A DNA stretch of 64,000 bases from the NCBI RefSeq assembly GCF_023347255.1, contig NZ_CP094466.1:2914001-2978000 (forward strand), read 5' to 3'. Made by a program: the position numbers and the translations under genes. Positions 41,267 to 48,008 of this stretch are shown here, piece by piece. The notes beneath the pieces were generated by a model. The model was given only the letters and a program-made list of their open reading frames with translations, had not been told where the DNA came from and searched no databases. The stretch comes from Faecalibacterium sp. I4-3-84 (GTDB lineage: Bacteria; Bacillota; Clostridia; Oscillospirales; Ruminococcaceae). Each line of letters opens with the position of its first letter. Positions within the stretch are counted from its first letter, which is position 1.

Positions 41267-42178
41267 ATGGCAAATCTGATCCGCGGCCTGTCGGAGAACG
41301 GCGGGGTCGTGTTCTGCGGCGTGGATTCCACCCAGATCGTCCGCAAGGCCGAAAAGCTGCACACCACCAGCGCCACCTGCAGCGCGGCACTGGGCCGTCT
41401 GCTCACCGGCGCGGCCCTGATGGGCTCCATGCTCAAGGACGACCGTGACCAGATCACCCTGCGTGTGTCCGGCGGCGGCCCGGCGGGCGTGGTCATTGCC
41501 TGCACCGACGGCACCGGCAACGTGAAGGGCTGCATCGATCACCCCTTGGTGGAGCTGCCCGCAAAGCCGAACGGCCACCTGGATGTGGGCGGCGCTGTGG
41601 GCAAAGACGGTGTGCTCACCGTCATCCGGGATAACCGTCTGCAGAAGGAGCCTACCGTGGGGCAGGTGCCGCTGGTCTCCGGCGAGATCGCCGAGGACCT
41701 GACCGCCTACTACGCCTACAGCGAGCAGGTGCCCACCGTCATGGCGCTGGGCGTGCTGGTGGACAAGGACCTGTCCATCCTGTGCGCAGGCGGCTTTATG
41801 GTGCAGCTGCTGCCCGGTGCCACCGATGCGGAGATCGATCAGCTGGAAAAGAATATCGCGGCCATGCCGTCCGTCACCACCCTGCTGCACGAGGGCAAGA
41901 CCCCCGAGGACATGATGCAGCTGGCGCTGGCGGGTTTTGCCCCCAATGTGCTGGACGAGCGCGATGTGCACTACCAGTGCGACTGCAGCGCCGAGCGCAC
42001 CAAGGAGATGCTGTTCAGCCTTGGCCGCAAGGAGCTGGTGAGGATGCGCGACGAGGACCCCGCCTGCGAGGTGGTGTGCCACTTCTGCCACAGCAAGTAC
42101 CAGTACGACCTCGACGACCTGCTTGCCGAGTACGACGCACAGGCGGCGGAACGTGCCGCTGCAGAGCAGGGGACTTGA
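41267..42178 (+). CDS. hslO: Redox-regulated chaperone Hsp33, 303 aa
   Basis: An oxidation-activated holdase. The N-terminal substrate-binding region starts MANLIRGLSENG, with VRGYVEHP-like segment VKGCIDHP. The C-terminal redox switch has the CxC and CxxC zinc ligands as CDCS and CHFC. Start ATG 41267 behind TTGGAGGGATAAC. Its TGA (42176-42178) lies inside the -35 box (42175-42180) of the antisense RNA promoter of the adjacent type I cassette. Confidence 0.95.
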   Translation: MANLIRGLSENGGVVFCGVDSTQIVRKAEKLHTTSATCSAALGRLLTGAALMGSMLKDDRDQITLRVSGGGPAGVVIACTDGTGNVKGCIDHPLVELPAKPNGHLDVGGAVGKDGVLTVIRDNRLQKEPTVGQVPLVSGEIAEDLTAYYAYSEQVPTVMALGVLVDKDLSILCAGGFMVQLLPGATDAEIDQLEKNIAAMPSVTTLLHEGKTPEDMMQLALAGFAPNVLDERDVHYQCDCSAERTKEMLFSLGRKELVRMRDEDPACEVVCHFCHSKYQYDLDDLLAEYDAQAAERAAAEQGT

Positions 42179-42203
42179 CAAACCGCTAAAAAACAACTAT
42201 ACT
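42175..42203 (+). promoter_or_regulatory. Antisense RNA promoter, copy 1
   Basis: TTGACA (42175-42180), a 17-base spacer, TATACT (42198-42203): stronger than the opposing toxin promoter, as expected for an antitoxin RNA. Confidence 0.9.
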
Positions 42204-42209
42204 ACAAAT

Positions 42210-42305
42210 AGAAAAGGCGCTGTCCGCAATGGTCAGCTTCCCTTCGGCTAAGGAGTCAATAAGAATGACCGCTCAGGTTTGGGAGTCTGGGGCGGTCATT
42301 TCTTA
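42210..42305 (+). ncRNA. Antisense antitoxin RNA, copy 1 (about 95 nt)
   Basis: It runs from the predicted start near 42210 to the terminator hairpin AATGACCGC (42264-42272) / GCGGTCATT (42292-42300) with a TTTCTTATTGTT tail. A short hairpin (GCTGTCC...GGTCAGC) lies near its 5' end. Its 3' part is complementary to the end of the toxin ORF and mRNA, the geometry of RatA/TxpA-type pairs. It contains no ORF with an SD. Confidence 0.75.
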
Positions 42306-42406
42306 TTGTTATGGATCTCTTTGAAGATTGCCCATGCGATCTGAAATGTAATCCCAACTGTGCCGCCAACAATGACGAACAGCTGCAGAACATCGTTCAA
42401 CACCAT
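42296..42406 (-). CDS. Holin-like type I toxin peptide, 36 aa, copy 1
   Basis: ATG at 42406 (minus strand), behind a GGGGGG Shine-Dalgarno stretch (complement of 42414-42419). The peptide has a hydrophobic helix (LQLFVIVGGTVGITFQIAWAI) and a polar tail FKEIHNNKK. This is the layout of the putative holin-like toxin family (Hol_Tox; TxpA/BsrG-like), which damages the membrane. The SD is locked in a hairpin: CCCCCGTTCGC pairs with GCGGAAGGGGG (complement of 42414-42440). The leader is about 130 nt. The stop codon lies within the shared terminator hairpin region. Toxicity is inferred, not shown. Confidence 0.82.
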   Translation of the reverse strand: MVLNDVLQLFVIVGGTVGITFQIAWAIFKEIHNNKK

Positions 42407-42521
42407 GATGCATCCCCCCTTCCGCGTTTGCGAACGGGGGAACAAACAATAAGCTTTTACGTCCCCCGGACGCTTGCCGGAGGGAAGCATGACCACCTGC
42501 GCTTGCAGATAGCACCTTAAC

Positions 42522-42574
42522 GCCACCCTTCGGGGTGGCATTTTTAGTTTAGCATACTTTTTGACGAATTACAA
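42522..42574 (-). promoter_or_regulatory. Toxin promoter and 5' hairpin, copy 1
   Basis: Minus strand TTGTAA (42569-42574), a 17-base spacer, TAAACT (42546-42551). The mRNA would begin at about 42539 with GCCACCC-CGAA-GGGTGGC, a hairpin whose sequence changes but pairing is kept in the other copies. Confidence 0.85.
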
Positions 42575-42585
42575 CGGGAATCCTT

Positions 42586-43728
42586 TCACCCGCAGATGTC
42601 CGCCGCCACGGTGTAGGTGACGGTATAGTCCAGTACATTGCCGTTCACGGTGCAGTCCTCTTTGCGGGCGATGTGCTCCGCGTCCGGCCATGCGGCGTAC
42701 AGCGCCTGCAGGCTTTGCAGCCGGGCCAGCGCGGCGGCCTGCGCTTCGGTGCGGTGCAGCGTTTCCGGCTGCTGCACATAGCGGCAGGTCTCCTCCACAG
42801 AGCAGGGCAGGGCAAGGCCCAGCAGCGGCACCTCCGGCTGGAAGTGCCGGAGGATCACCGCCGCATGTTCCGGCGCAGGCGCGGCGGGCAGGGAGAAGGT
42901 GTGCCCGAACGCTGTCACCCGGTATGCGCGGGTGCACGCGCCGGTGTACTGCTGCACCGTCTCTTCCAAGGGCACGGTGCGGGTGTCGCTCCACTCAAAC
43001 TGCGCAACCACCGTTCCGGCGGCGGGCGCAAAGATCAGGGTGCCGTCCCGCTCGGCGCGGGCTGTGCCAATGAGGCCCTGCCCGGCTTCCACCTGCTGGC
43101 CCGGCTGCACCAGCATGGTGCCGCTGGTAAGGTTCGTGCGCAGAACAGTGCCGCTGCATTTTGCCCGGATGCCATGCAGCGTTCCGGCGGCAATGTCCGG
43201 CTTGGGCCTGGCCGCGGCGGCTTCCACCACCAGCCGCCCTTTGGCAAAATTCAGGCTGGCCCAGGAGAACTCGCCGCTGTGCAAAAGGGCGTACTCCCCG
43301 GCGGTGAGCTTTGCCTCGGTCACAGCCGCACCGGGCTGCAGGCCCGCTTCCCGCAGGACGGCGCAGGCCCGCGCAGCCTGTCCGGTGGTGAGGGAAGAGG
43401 TGTCCGCATACCAGACGAACTGCTGTGCAAAGAGCAGCAGCGGCACAAACACCGCCAGCCCCGCCCAAAGCCCGGCCCGGCGCAGCAAGGGGCGCAGACG
43501 GAAATACAGCCCCAGCTTCCGGCGGATGCGCAGCCGCACCCGGTGCTTGCGGGCCAGCGCGGCAAGGCGCGGATACTGCCACGCGGCGCACCGCCCGCCA
43601 AACCCTCCCGGCAGGGCCGTTACCCCGTAGGGATGCAGCCCGGCCCGGGCGGCAGCGGTAAGCAGGGCTTCGGTGCTGCCATTGCATGCGGTGAACTCCA
43701 CCGCGGCCCAAAGGCTTACCGGTTCCAT
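42586..43728 (-). CDS. yqfD: Sporulation protein YqfD, 380 aa
   Basis: The start is ATG 43728 on the minus strand (MEPVSLWAAVEF) behind TAGGAGGTGCCC. There is a membrane helix near residue 90-110 (LWAGLAVFVPLLLFAQQFVW), followed by a long extracytoplasmic domain with the YqfD features WASLNFAKGRLVVEAAA and GTVLRTNLTSGTMLVQPGQQVEAGQGLI (a barrel-sandwich-like stretch). YqfD is a conserved endosporulation membrane protein of unclear biochemistry, normally paired with YqfC, as here: yqfC ends 9 bases before yqfD starts. Confidence 0.85.
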   Translation of the reverse strand: MEPVSLWAAVEFTACNGSTEALLTAAARAGLHPYGVTALPGGFGGRCAAWQYPRLAALARKHRVRLRIRRKLGLYFRLRPLLRRAGLWAGLAVFVPLLLFAQQFVWYADTSSLTTGQAARACAVLREAGLQPGAAVTEAKLTAGEYALLHSGEFSWASLNFAKGRLVVEAAAARPKPDIAAGTLHGIRAKCSGTVLRTNLTSGTMLVQPGQQVEAGQGLIGTARAERDGTLIFAPAAGTVVAQFEWSDTRTVPLEETVQQYTGACTRAYRVTAFGHTFSLPAAPAPEHAAVILRHFQPEVPLLGLALPCSVEETCRYVQQPETLHRTEAQAAALARLQSLQALYAAWPDAEHIARKEDCTVNGNVLDYTVTYTVAADICG

Positions 43729-43737
43729 GGGCACCTC

Positions 43738-44025
43738 CTAGTCATCCGCAAAGTCCGTGCGCACGAACCGCCCCCGCAGGGTCAGGCGGCTGGCGGTAAG
43801 GGTGACGATCTTCAGCCCGTCGCCGTAGATGGTCAACCGGCCATGGGGCATCTGCAGGCACAGCCGGTCGGGGCTGTAGGCCAGAATGCGGCAAAAGTGC
43901 TCCACCTCCATGCGGCCCCCGCTCAGGTAGACGGCAGGGGCGTGGTAAAAGCCCTGCGGCGGCTGACGGAACAGCAGGGCCAGCCAGCTTTGCGGCAAAA
44001 GCCGCTTTTTGCGCTTGGCACACAT
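43738..44025 (-). CDS. yqfC: Sporulation protein YqfC, 95 aa
   Basis: Start ATG 44025 (minus; MCAKRKKRLL) behind GGGAGGGAATGGG. The body has the YqfC pattern YHAPAVYLSGGRMEVEHFCRILAYSPDRL and IYGDGLKIVTLTASRLTLRGRF. The family lies beside yqfD in endospore formers and is under sporulation control in Bacillus; its function is unknown. It is divergent from the ylbJ-like gene, 72 bases apart, so a shared regulatory region may drive three sporulation-type genes. Confidence 0.83.
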   Translation of the reverse strand: MCAKRKKRLLPQSWLALLFRQPPQGFYHAPAVYLSGGRMEVEHFCRILAYSPDRLCLQMPHGRLTIYGDGLKIVTLTASRLTLRGRFVRTDFADD

Positions 44026-44097
44026 CCCATTCCCTCCCATCCCGCAGTTCTGCCCGCGGCGCGCTGCTACATATATATGGATGCGGAGGGCTGAGTT

Positions 44098-45135
44098 ATG
44101 AATCGAAGCTGGAATTTCCGGCGGGGCGTGCTGCTGGCGCTGGCAGGGTACACGGCGTTTCTGGTGTTTGCCGCGCCGCAGCGCTGTGCCGATGCCCTGC
44201 AGGCGGGGCTGCGGCTGTGCGGCGGGCCGCTGCTGGTATCGCTGTTTCCGTTCCTCATCGTATCGGCGCTGGCGGCAGGCTGCGGGGCCGGGCAGTGGCT
44301 GGGCTTTGTGTTCCGGCCTGCGGCGCGGCTCATGGGCATCCGGGCAAAGGGCGCGGGCGGCGTGCTGCTCATTGGGGCCTTGGGGGGCTTTGCACCGGCG
44401 GCGGTGGCTGCGTCCGAAGCCGTGCGCACCGGTCAGCTCACTTCCCGGCAGGCCTCGGCGCTGCTGCCCGCCTGTGTGTGCAGCGGGCCGTCCTTTGTCA
44501 TCCTCACGGTAGGGCAGCAGATGCTGGGCAGCCGCGCGGTGGGGGTGCGGCTGTTTGCGGCCCAGCTGCTGGCGGGATACCTCACGGCGGCGCTGCTGTG
44601 CCGGATGCAGGGCGGGGCCGGGCAGGCTCCACCCGCGCAGGGGGAAACCATTCAGCTGCCCGCACTGGACGCGGTGATCGCGCAGGCGGCAGTGACCTAT
44701 CTGAAGCTCTGCGGCTTTGTGCTGTACTTCCGGCTGCTGGCGGCAGGGTGCGGGGCATTGCTGCCACAGCCGTGGGCGGCGCTGCCCGCCATGCTGCTGG
44801 AAGTGTGTTCCGGCTGCGATCAGGCCGCCCGCACCGGGCTGTGGGCCAGCACGCTGTGCTGTGCGGCGCTCAGTGTGCAGGGGGTGTCGGTGCTTTTGCA
44901 GGTGCGCACCATCTGCCCGGCCGAGATCTCGCTGCGGCCTTTGCTGGCAGCGCGGGCGGTGCATCTGCCGCTTTCGGTGGCGCTGTTCTGGCTGGGCAGC
45001 ACCGTGCCGGTGCAGGCCGTGCAGACCTTTACCACCCTGACCGAACGGGTGGTGGTGCTGCGCCGCGTGCCGCTGGACTGCGCCCTGCTGGCCTTTGCCG
45101 TGTGCTGCATCACGGTGGAGGAGTTGGCACGTTAA
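44098..45135 (+). CDS. YlbJ-like sporulation integral membrane protein, 345 aa
   Basis: ATG 44098 behind GCGGAGGGCTGAG. About eight to ten hydrophobic helices with the nucleoside-recognition/GATE-like pattern of YlbJ: GPLLVSLFPFLIVSALAAGCGAG, LIGALGGFAPAAVAASEAVRTGQLT, and SALLPACVCSGPSFVI. YlbJ is conserved in endospore formers and is needed for heat-resistant spores in B. subtilis. The gene is unusually GC-rich and rich in Ala/Arg/Leu. It is divergent from yqfC, keeping three sporulation-type genes together. Confidence 0.77.
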   Translation: MNRSWNFRRGVLLALAGYTAFLVFAAPQRCADALQAGLRLCGGPLLVSLFPFLIVSALAAGCGAGQWLGFVFRPAARLMGIRAKGAGGVLLIGALGGFAPAAVAASEAVRTGQLTSRQASALLPACVCSGPSFVILTVGQQMLGSRAVGVRLFAAQLLAGYLTAALLCRMQGGAGQAPPAQGETIQLPALDAVIAQAAVTYLKLCGFVLYFRLLAAGCGALLPQPWAALPAMLLEVCSGCDQAARTGLWASTLCCAALSVQGVSVLLQVRTICPAEISLRPLLAARAVHLPLSVALFWLGSTVPVQAVQTFTTLTERVVVLRRVPLDCALLAFAVCCITVEELAR

Positions 45136-45232
45136 GGCGCAGCCTGCGGTTTCGGGGAACTTTATCAGGTGCTACTGTAGGAGCGTTATCTGAGCAAGTG
45201 ACTGATTTTTGACGAATGAGCGTGAAAAAAGA

Positions 45233-45361
45233 CACTTTGTCAAGCTGATAAACTGACAACAGCGTGGCAAACAGAGTCACTTTGTCAGCAAGGGTCACTT
45301 TGTCAAATTGACAAACAGACAATTATAAACATAGATGCGTTATAATTTCGCCACTTTGTCA
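45233..45361. repeat. Four direct repeats of CACTTTGTCA (iteron-like)
   Basis: CACTTTGTCA occurs exactly at 45233-45242, 45278-45287, 45296-45305 and 45352-45361, all in the same orientation, with TGACAA-type half sites between (for example 45308-45314). The array spans an AT-rich spacer and the 3' end of the RepA-like ATPase gene, whose last codons contain the fourth copy. Such repeats can be replication iterons or binding sites for a DNA-binding protein. Confidence 0.8.
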
Positions 45362-46707
45362 CTTGTTTCTCCACGGTAGGGCATGGCAGTGAACCAACTA
45401 CGTACGTTGCCGCCCTGATTGATCTGGTGCTTTGCGATCTCACCGGATTTTACAAGCTCACTGTACACACGGTTGTATGTACTGTCGCTGCACCCGATCT
45501 CCCGCAGGACGGCGGCGCGCAGCTCGTTGCTGGGCATCGACCCAAGGCGGCTCTCGGACAGAACATTCAGGATGGCGCTGCGGGTGTCCTGCCGGGTCTC
45601 CGCCGTGCGCACCCGCCGCTCCTCAATGAAGTCGGCATCCTTCTTGTCGGTGTAGCCGTCAAACACGGCCCGTGCAGTCTTTACGCCCTCCACCTCCACA
45701 TCGTCGATGTGCAGCAGCACCGTCTGCTGGGGGCGGGCGTAGCTGTTTTTCTCGTGGCTGAGATAAATTTTGCCGTCGTTCTTGGCGCGGCCCATCATCA
45801 GCACGCTGCGGGCCATGTCCCAGATATCCGAGCTGTCGGCCAGACGTGCGCGGCCGGAAACGCCCTGCTTTTTGTTGGAGTGCATCACGATGAGCACCGC
45901 GCAGCCCTGCTTTGCGGCAATGGCGCGCAGCGGCAGCAGGGCACCGCGCATCTGGTTGCGGCTTGCCATCTCCACATCGGCGGGCAGAAAGCTCTGCAGC
46001 GGGTCCACGATGAGCAGCAGCGGCCCGGCCTTGGCGGCAAAATCCGCCAGTGCCTGATCCTTGAGGGTAAGGGGCTGGCCGGTCTTGCCAAAGTAGTCGT
46101 CGGCAGTCAGCACCAGCACCCGGTTCATGTCGGCCCCGGCCGCCAGCAGACGGGCCTTGAGCACCTTGCCGGGGTCGTCCTCGCCCGCAAGCAGCAGCAC
46201 CTTGCCGGTCTGCTGCGGCGGCAGCGGAAAAAAGCCGGAGGTCTTGCCCGCCGTCACATAGGCAATGAGCTGTGCCTGCCAGATGCCCTTGCCGGTGCCG
46301 CCGTCGGCACCCAGCAGCGACACCTCGCCCAGCGGCAGCAGCTGCGGCACCAGCCACGCCACGCTCTGCATGGGCACATCGGCCAGCAGGCCGGGCTGCG
46401 CCGCGCTGCCCTCCAGCGCAAGCTTGCGCTGCTTTGCGTCCGCGTTCACGGCTGCCATAAAGGCTGCGGGGTCGGCCTGCCACGCCTGCTTGCAGGTGTT
46501 GAGCCATTGATCGATCTTGTAATTGACGGCGGGCAGCTGCATGTTGCAGGCTGCGCCGCGCACGTCGTCCAGCAGGTCTTCCCGTGCATCCGGGTCGGTC
46601 TGGTGGAACATTACCGCAAAGGTCAGGCGGCTGAACAGCTGCTGCTCGGTCCTGCAGGCATCCAGCATGTTCAGAAAGTCTGTGCGGTCCTGAGTGGATA
46701 CTCCCAA
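45340..46707 (-). CDS. RepA-like AAA ATPase of mobile-element type, 455 aa
   Basis: Resembles the RSF1010 RepA / AAA_25 helicase-like ATPases of plasmids, phages and integrative elements. The start chosen is the minus-strand TTG at 46707 (MGVSTQDRTDFLNML), 8 bases after AAAGGAG. The ATP loop is GADGGTGKG (Gly replaces the usual Ser/Thr after Lys), Walker B LLLIVDPLQSFL, and sensor-like VLIVMHSNKKQG. The C-terminal 75 residues form a winged HTH (SAILNVLSESR...CSDSTYNRVYSELVKSG). It is likely a replication-helicase remnant of an integrated element; no integrase or primase remains nearby. Confidence 0.75.
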   Translation of the reverse strand: MGVSTQDRTDFLNMLDACRTEQQLFSRLTFAVMFHQTDPDAREDLLDDVRGAACNMQLPAVNYKIDQWLNTCKQAWQADPAAFMAAVNADAKQRKLALEGSAAQPGLLADVPMQSVAWLVPQLLPLGEVSLLGADGGTGKGIWQAQLIAYVTAGKTSGFFPLPPQQTGKVLLLAGEDDPGKVLKARLLAAGADMNRVLVLTADDYFGKTGQPLTLKDQALADFAAKAGPLLLIVDPLQSFLPADVEMASRNQMRGALLPLRAIAAKQGCAVLIVMHSNKKQGVSGRARLADSSDIWDMARSVLMMGRAKNDGKIYLSHEKNSYARPQQTVLLHIDDVEVEGVKTARAVFDGYTDKKDADFIEERRVRTAETRQDTRSAILNVLSESRLGSMPSNELRAAVLREIGCSDSTYNRVYSELVKSGEIAKHQINQGGNVRSWFTAMPYRGETSDKVAKL

Positions 46708-46768
46708 AATACATTTCTCCTTTCGCTGTGGTTTATGACTGGAAGCAAAACCAAATGTTGTTGCTATA

Positions 46769-46797
46769 AGTATAACTCTGAAAAAACAACGTGTCAA
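46769..46797 (-). promoter_or_regulatory. Promoter of the RepA-like ATPase gene
   Basis: Minus strand TTGACA (46792-46797), a 17-base spacer, TATACT (46769-46774). Confidence 0.88.
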
Positions 46798-46886
46798 CAA
46801 ATAGTTTTTGCGCAAAAAGCCACAGCTTCCGGGGCGAAAATGCACAGGAAAATGGGGAAAGAAAAAGAGAAGGCGGGCACCTTCTC

Positions 46887-46915
46887 TTGACAAAACGGCA
46901 AAAAATAACTATACT
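46887..46915 (+). promoter_or_regulatory. Antisense RNA promoter, copy 2
   Basis: TTGACA (46887-46892), a 17-base spacer, TATACT (46910-46915). Confidence 0.9.
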
Positions 46916-46921
46916 ATAAAT

Positions 46922-47012
46922 AGAAAAGGTGCTGTCCGCAATGGTCAGCTCCTTCCGGTTAGATCAATAAGAATGACCGCTTACCGTTTGGAGACAGGGG
47001 CGGTCATTTCTT
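46922..47012 (+). ncRNA. Antisense antitoxin RNA, copy 2 (about 90 nt)
   Basis: It starts near 46922 and ends in AATGACCGC (46972-46980) / GCGGTCATT (47000-47008) followed by TCTTATTG. The loop TTACCGTTTGGAGACAGGG differs from copy 1, which could set cognate specificity. Confidence 0.75.
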
Positions 47013-47114
47013 ATTGTTATGGATCTCTTTGAAGATTGCCCATGCGATCTGAAATGTAATTCCAACTGTACCGCCAACAATGACGAACAGCTGCAGAACA
47101 TCGTTCAACACCAT
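47004..47114 (-). CDS. Holin-like type I toxin peptide, 36 aa, copy 2
   Basis: ATG 47114 (minus) behind the same GGGGGG site, with the same SD-sequestering hairpin. The peptide is identical in sequence to copies 1 and 3 although a few codons differ (for example GTA for GTG-type positions around 47068), so it is kept by selection at protein level or recently copied. It has one hydrophobic helix and a basic tail. Confidence 0.82.
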   Translation of the reverse strand: MVLNDVLQLFVIVGGTVGITFQIAWAIFKEIHNNKK

Positions 47115-47229
47115 GATGCATCCCCCCTTCCGCGTTTGCGAACGGGGGAACAAACAATAAGCTTTTACGTCCCCCGGACGCTTGCCGGAGGGGAGCATGA
47201 CCACATGCGCTTGCAGACAGCACCTAATC

Positions 47230-47282
47230 ACCGCCTTTTTAGGCGGCATTTTTAGTTTAGCATACTTTCTGACGAAATACAA
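47230..47282 (-). promoter_or_regulatory. Toxin promoter and 5' hairpin, copy 2
   Basis: Minus strand TTGTAT (47277-47282), a 17-base spacer, TAAACT (47254-47259). The 5' hairpin here is GCCGCCT...AGGCGG, with compensatory changes relative to copy 1. Confidence 0.83.
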
Positions 47283-47328
47283 TAAGAACCCACAGAAACG
47301 ACGCTTTGTAAAATTTTATGGTGCATGG

Positions 47329-47376
47329 TTGCTTTTTGAAAAAAGCAGAGTATAATAAAAGTGAGAAAGTGAGAAA
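47329..47376 (+). promoter_or_regulatory. Promoter and tandem repeat of the AbrB/RelE operon
   Basis: TTGCTT (47329-47334), a 16-base spacer, TATAAT (47351-47356). Two tandem copies of GTGAGAAA (47361-47368, 47369-47376) sit at the predicted start and may bind the antitoxin for autorepression. Confidence 0.75.
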
Positions 47377-47398
47377 ATCGCACAAAGGAGGATGAAGG

Positions 47399-47665
47399 AT
47401 GCTGACGGAATTGAGGACAAAATCCCAGATCACCATTCCAAAGGATATTGTAATGAAGATGGGCCTGCGTGAGGGCGACAAGCTGGAGATCGTGGAGAAG
47501 GATGGCGTGATCGAGCTGATGCCGGTAGCCGTTTACCCCAAAAAGTATCTGGACGAGCTGCGCAGCGAGATCAACGAAGCAAAGGCCAAAATTGCGGCAG
47601 GGGAGCAGCCGGTGTTCGACACTGTGGACGCACTGTTTGAAGCGCTGGACGGTGCGGACGAATGA
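47399..47665 (+). CDS. AbrB/MazE-type antitoxin, 88 aa
   Basis: ATG 47399 behind AAAGGAGGATGAAGG. The N-terminal SpoVT/AbrB swapped-hairpin DNA-binding domain is clear (LRTKSQITIPKDIVMKMGLREGDKLEIVEKDGVIEL, residues 4-40). The acidic C-terminal half (EINEAKAKIAAGEQPVFDTVDALFEALDGADE) is the expected toxin-neutralising tail. Its stop overlaps the toxin start by 4 bases (ATGA). It probably represses its own promoter through the tandem GTGAGAAA repeats. Confidence 0.88.
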   Translation: MLTELRTKSQITIPKDIVMKMGLREGDKLEIVEKDGVIELMPVAVYPKKYLDELRSEINEAKAKIAAGEQPVFDTVDALFEALDGADE

Positions 47666-47928
47666 ATTATAAGATCACCTACACCAAACGATTCATAAAG
47701 AACCTGAAGCGTTTGAACGCAGCGGAGCGGGCGCAGCTGAAAAAGAAGCTGGAAATTCTGGAAATGGACCCGCTGTATCCGTCGCTGCGCACAAAGCGTA
47801 TTCAAGGCACGGTAGACTTGTTCGAGTTCAGCGTAAACATGGATGTGCGGGTTATCTGGCAGTACGACGGTGATACGATCATTCTGCTGTTGGACATCGG
47901 ACACCATGATATTCTGAATCAATTTTAA
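47662..47928 (+). CDS. RelE/ParE-superfamily toxin, 88 aa
   Basis: ATG 47662 overlaps the antitoxin stop. The pattern is YKITYTKRFIKNLKRLNAAERAQLKKKLEIL, then SLRTKRIQGTVDLFEFSVNMDVRVIWQYDGDTIILLLDIGHHDIL; it fits the RelE/ParE fold, with the basic helix, the conserved Arg in RVIW and the C-terminal His-His region. RelE members cut mRNA in the ribosome; ParE members act on gyrase. The GHHDI ending is common in mRNA interferases of this family. AbrB-type antitoxins paired with RelE-fold toxins are less common than RelB/RelE. Confidence 0.86.
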   Translation: MNYKITYTKRFIKNLKRLNAAERAQLKKKLEILEMDPLYPSLRTKRIQGTVDLFEFSVNMDVRVIWQYDGDTIILLLDIGHHDILNQF

Positions 47929-47945
47929 AAGCCTGTAAACACGAT

Positions 47946-47980
47946 AAAAAGGCCGCTGCGTTCACATGCAGCGGCCTTTC
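47946..47980 (-). terminator. Bidirectional terminator between relE-like gene and copA
   Basis: Stem AAAGGCCGCTGC (47948-47959) with GCAGCGGCCTTT (47968-47979), and a T run on the minus strand. It serves the copA transcript and probably the toxin operon. Confidence 0.9.
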
Positions 47981-48008
47981 CATTTGATGGGGAGTATTCA
48001 GCGGCGGT

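Larger units (their letters stand above)
42175..42574 (-). repeat. Type I toxin-antitoxin cassette, copy 1
   Basis: A 400-bp unit, repeated at 46887-47282 (same orientation) and 57053-57454 (opposite). It holds the convergent toxin mRNA and antisense RNA listed separately. The toxin coding part is identical at protein level in all three; spacer and hairpin loops differ. Confidence 0.9.
46887..47282 (-). repeat. Type I toxin-antitoxin cassette, copy 2
   Basis: Second copy, same orientation as copy 1, 4.7 kb away. It lies between the RepA-like gene and an AbrB/RelE pair. The antisense RNA body and the terminator loop differ from copy 1 at many positions, while the toxin codons are nearly unchanged. 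Confidence 0.9.

Noticed and set aside
42296-42541. 81-residue longer version of the toxin starting at the cassette 5' hairpin
   Set aside because: The extra N-terminal residues are translated from the structured leader, lack a ribosome site and are not needed for the family match; the 36-residue start has the strong SD.
45233-45361. CRISPR array
   Set aside because: The repeats are 10 bp, irregularly spaced (18-56 bp) and without spacers of constant length; no cas genes are near.
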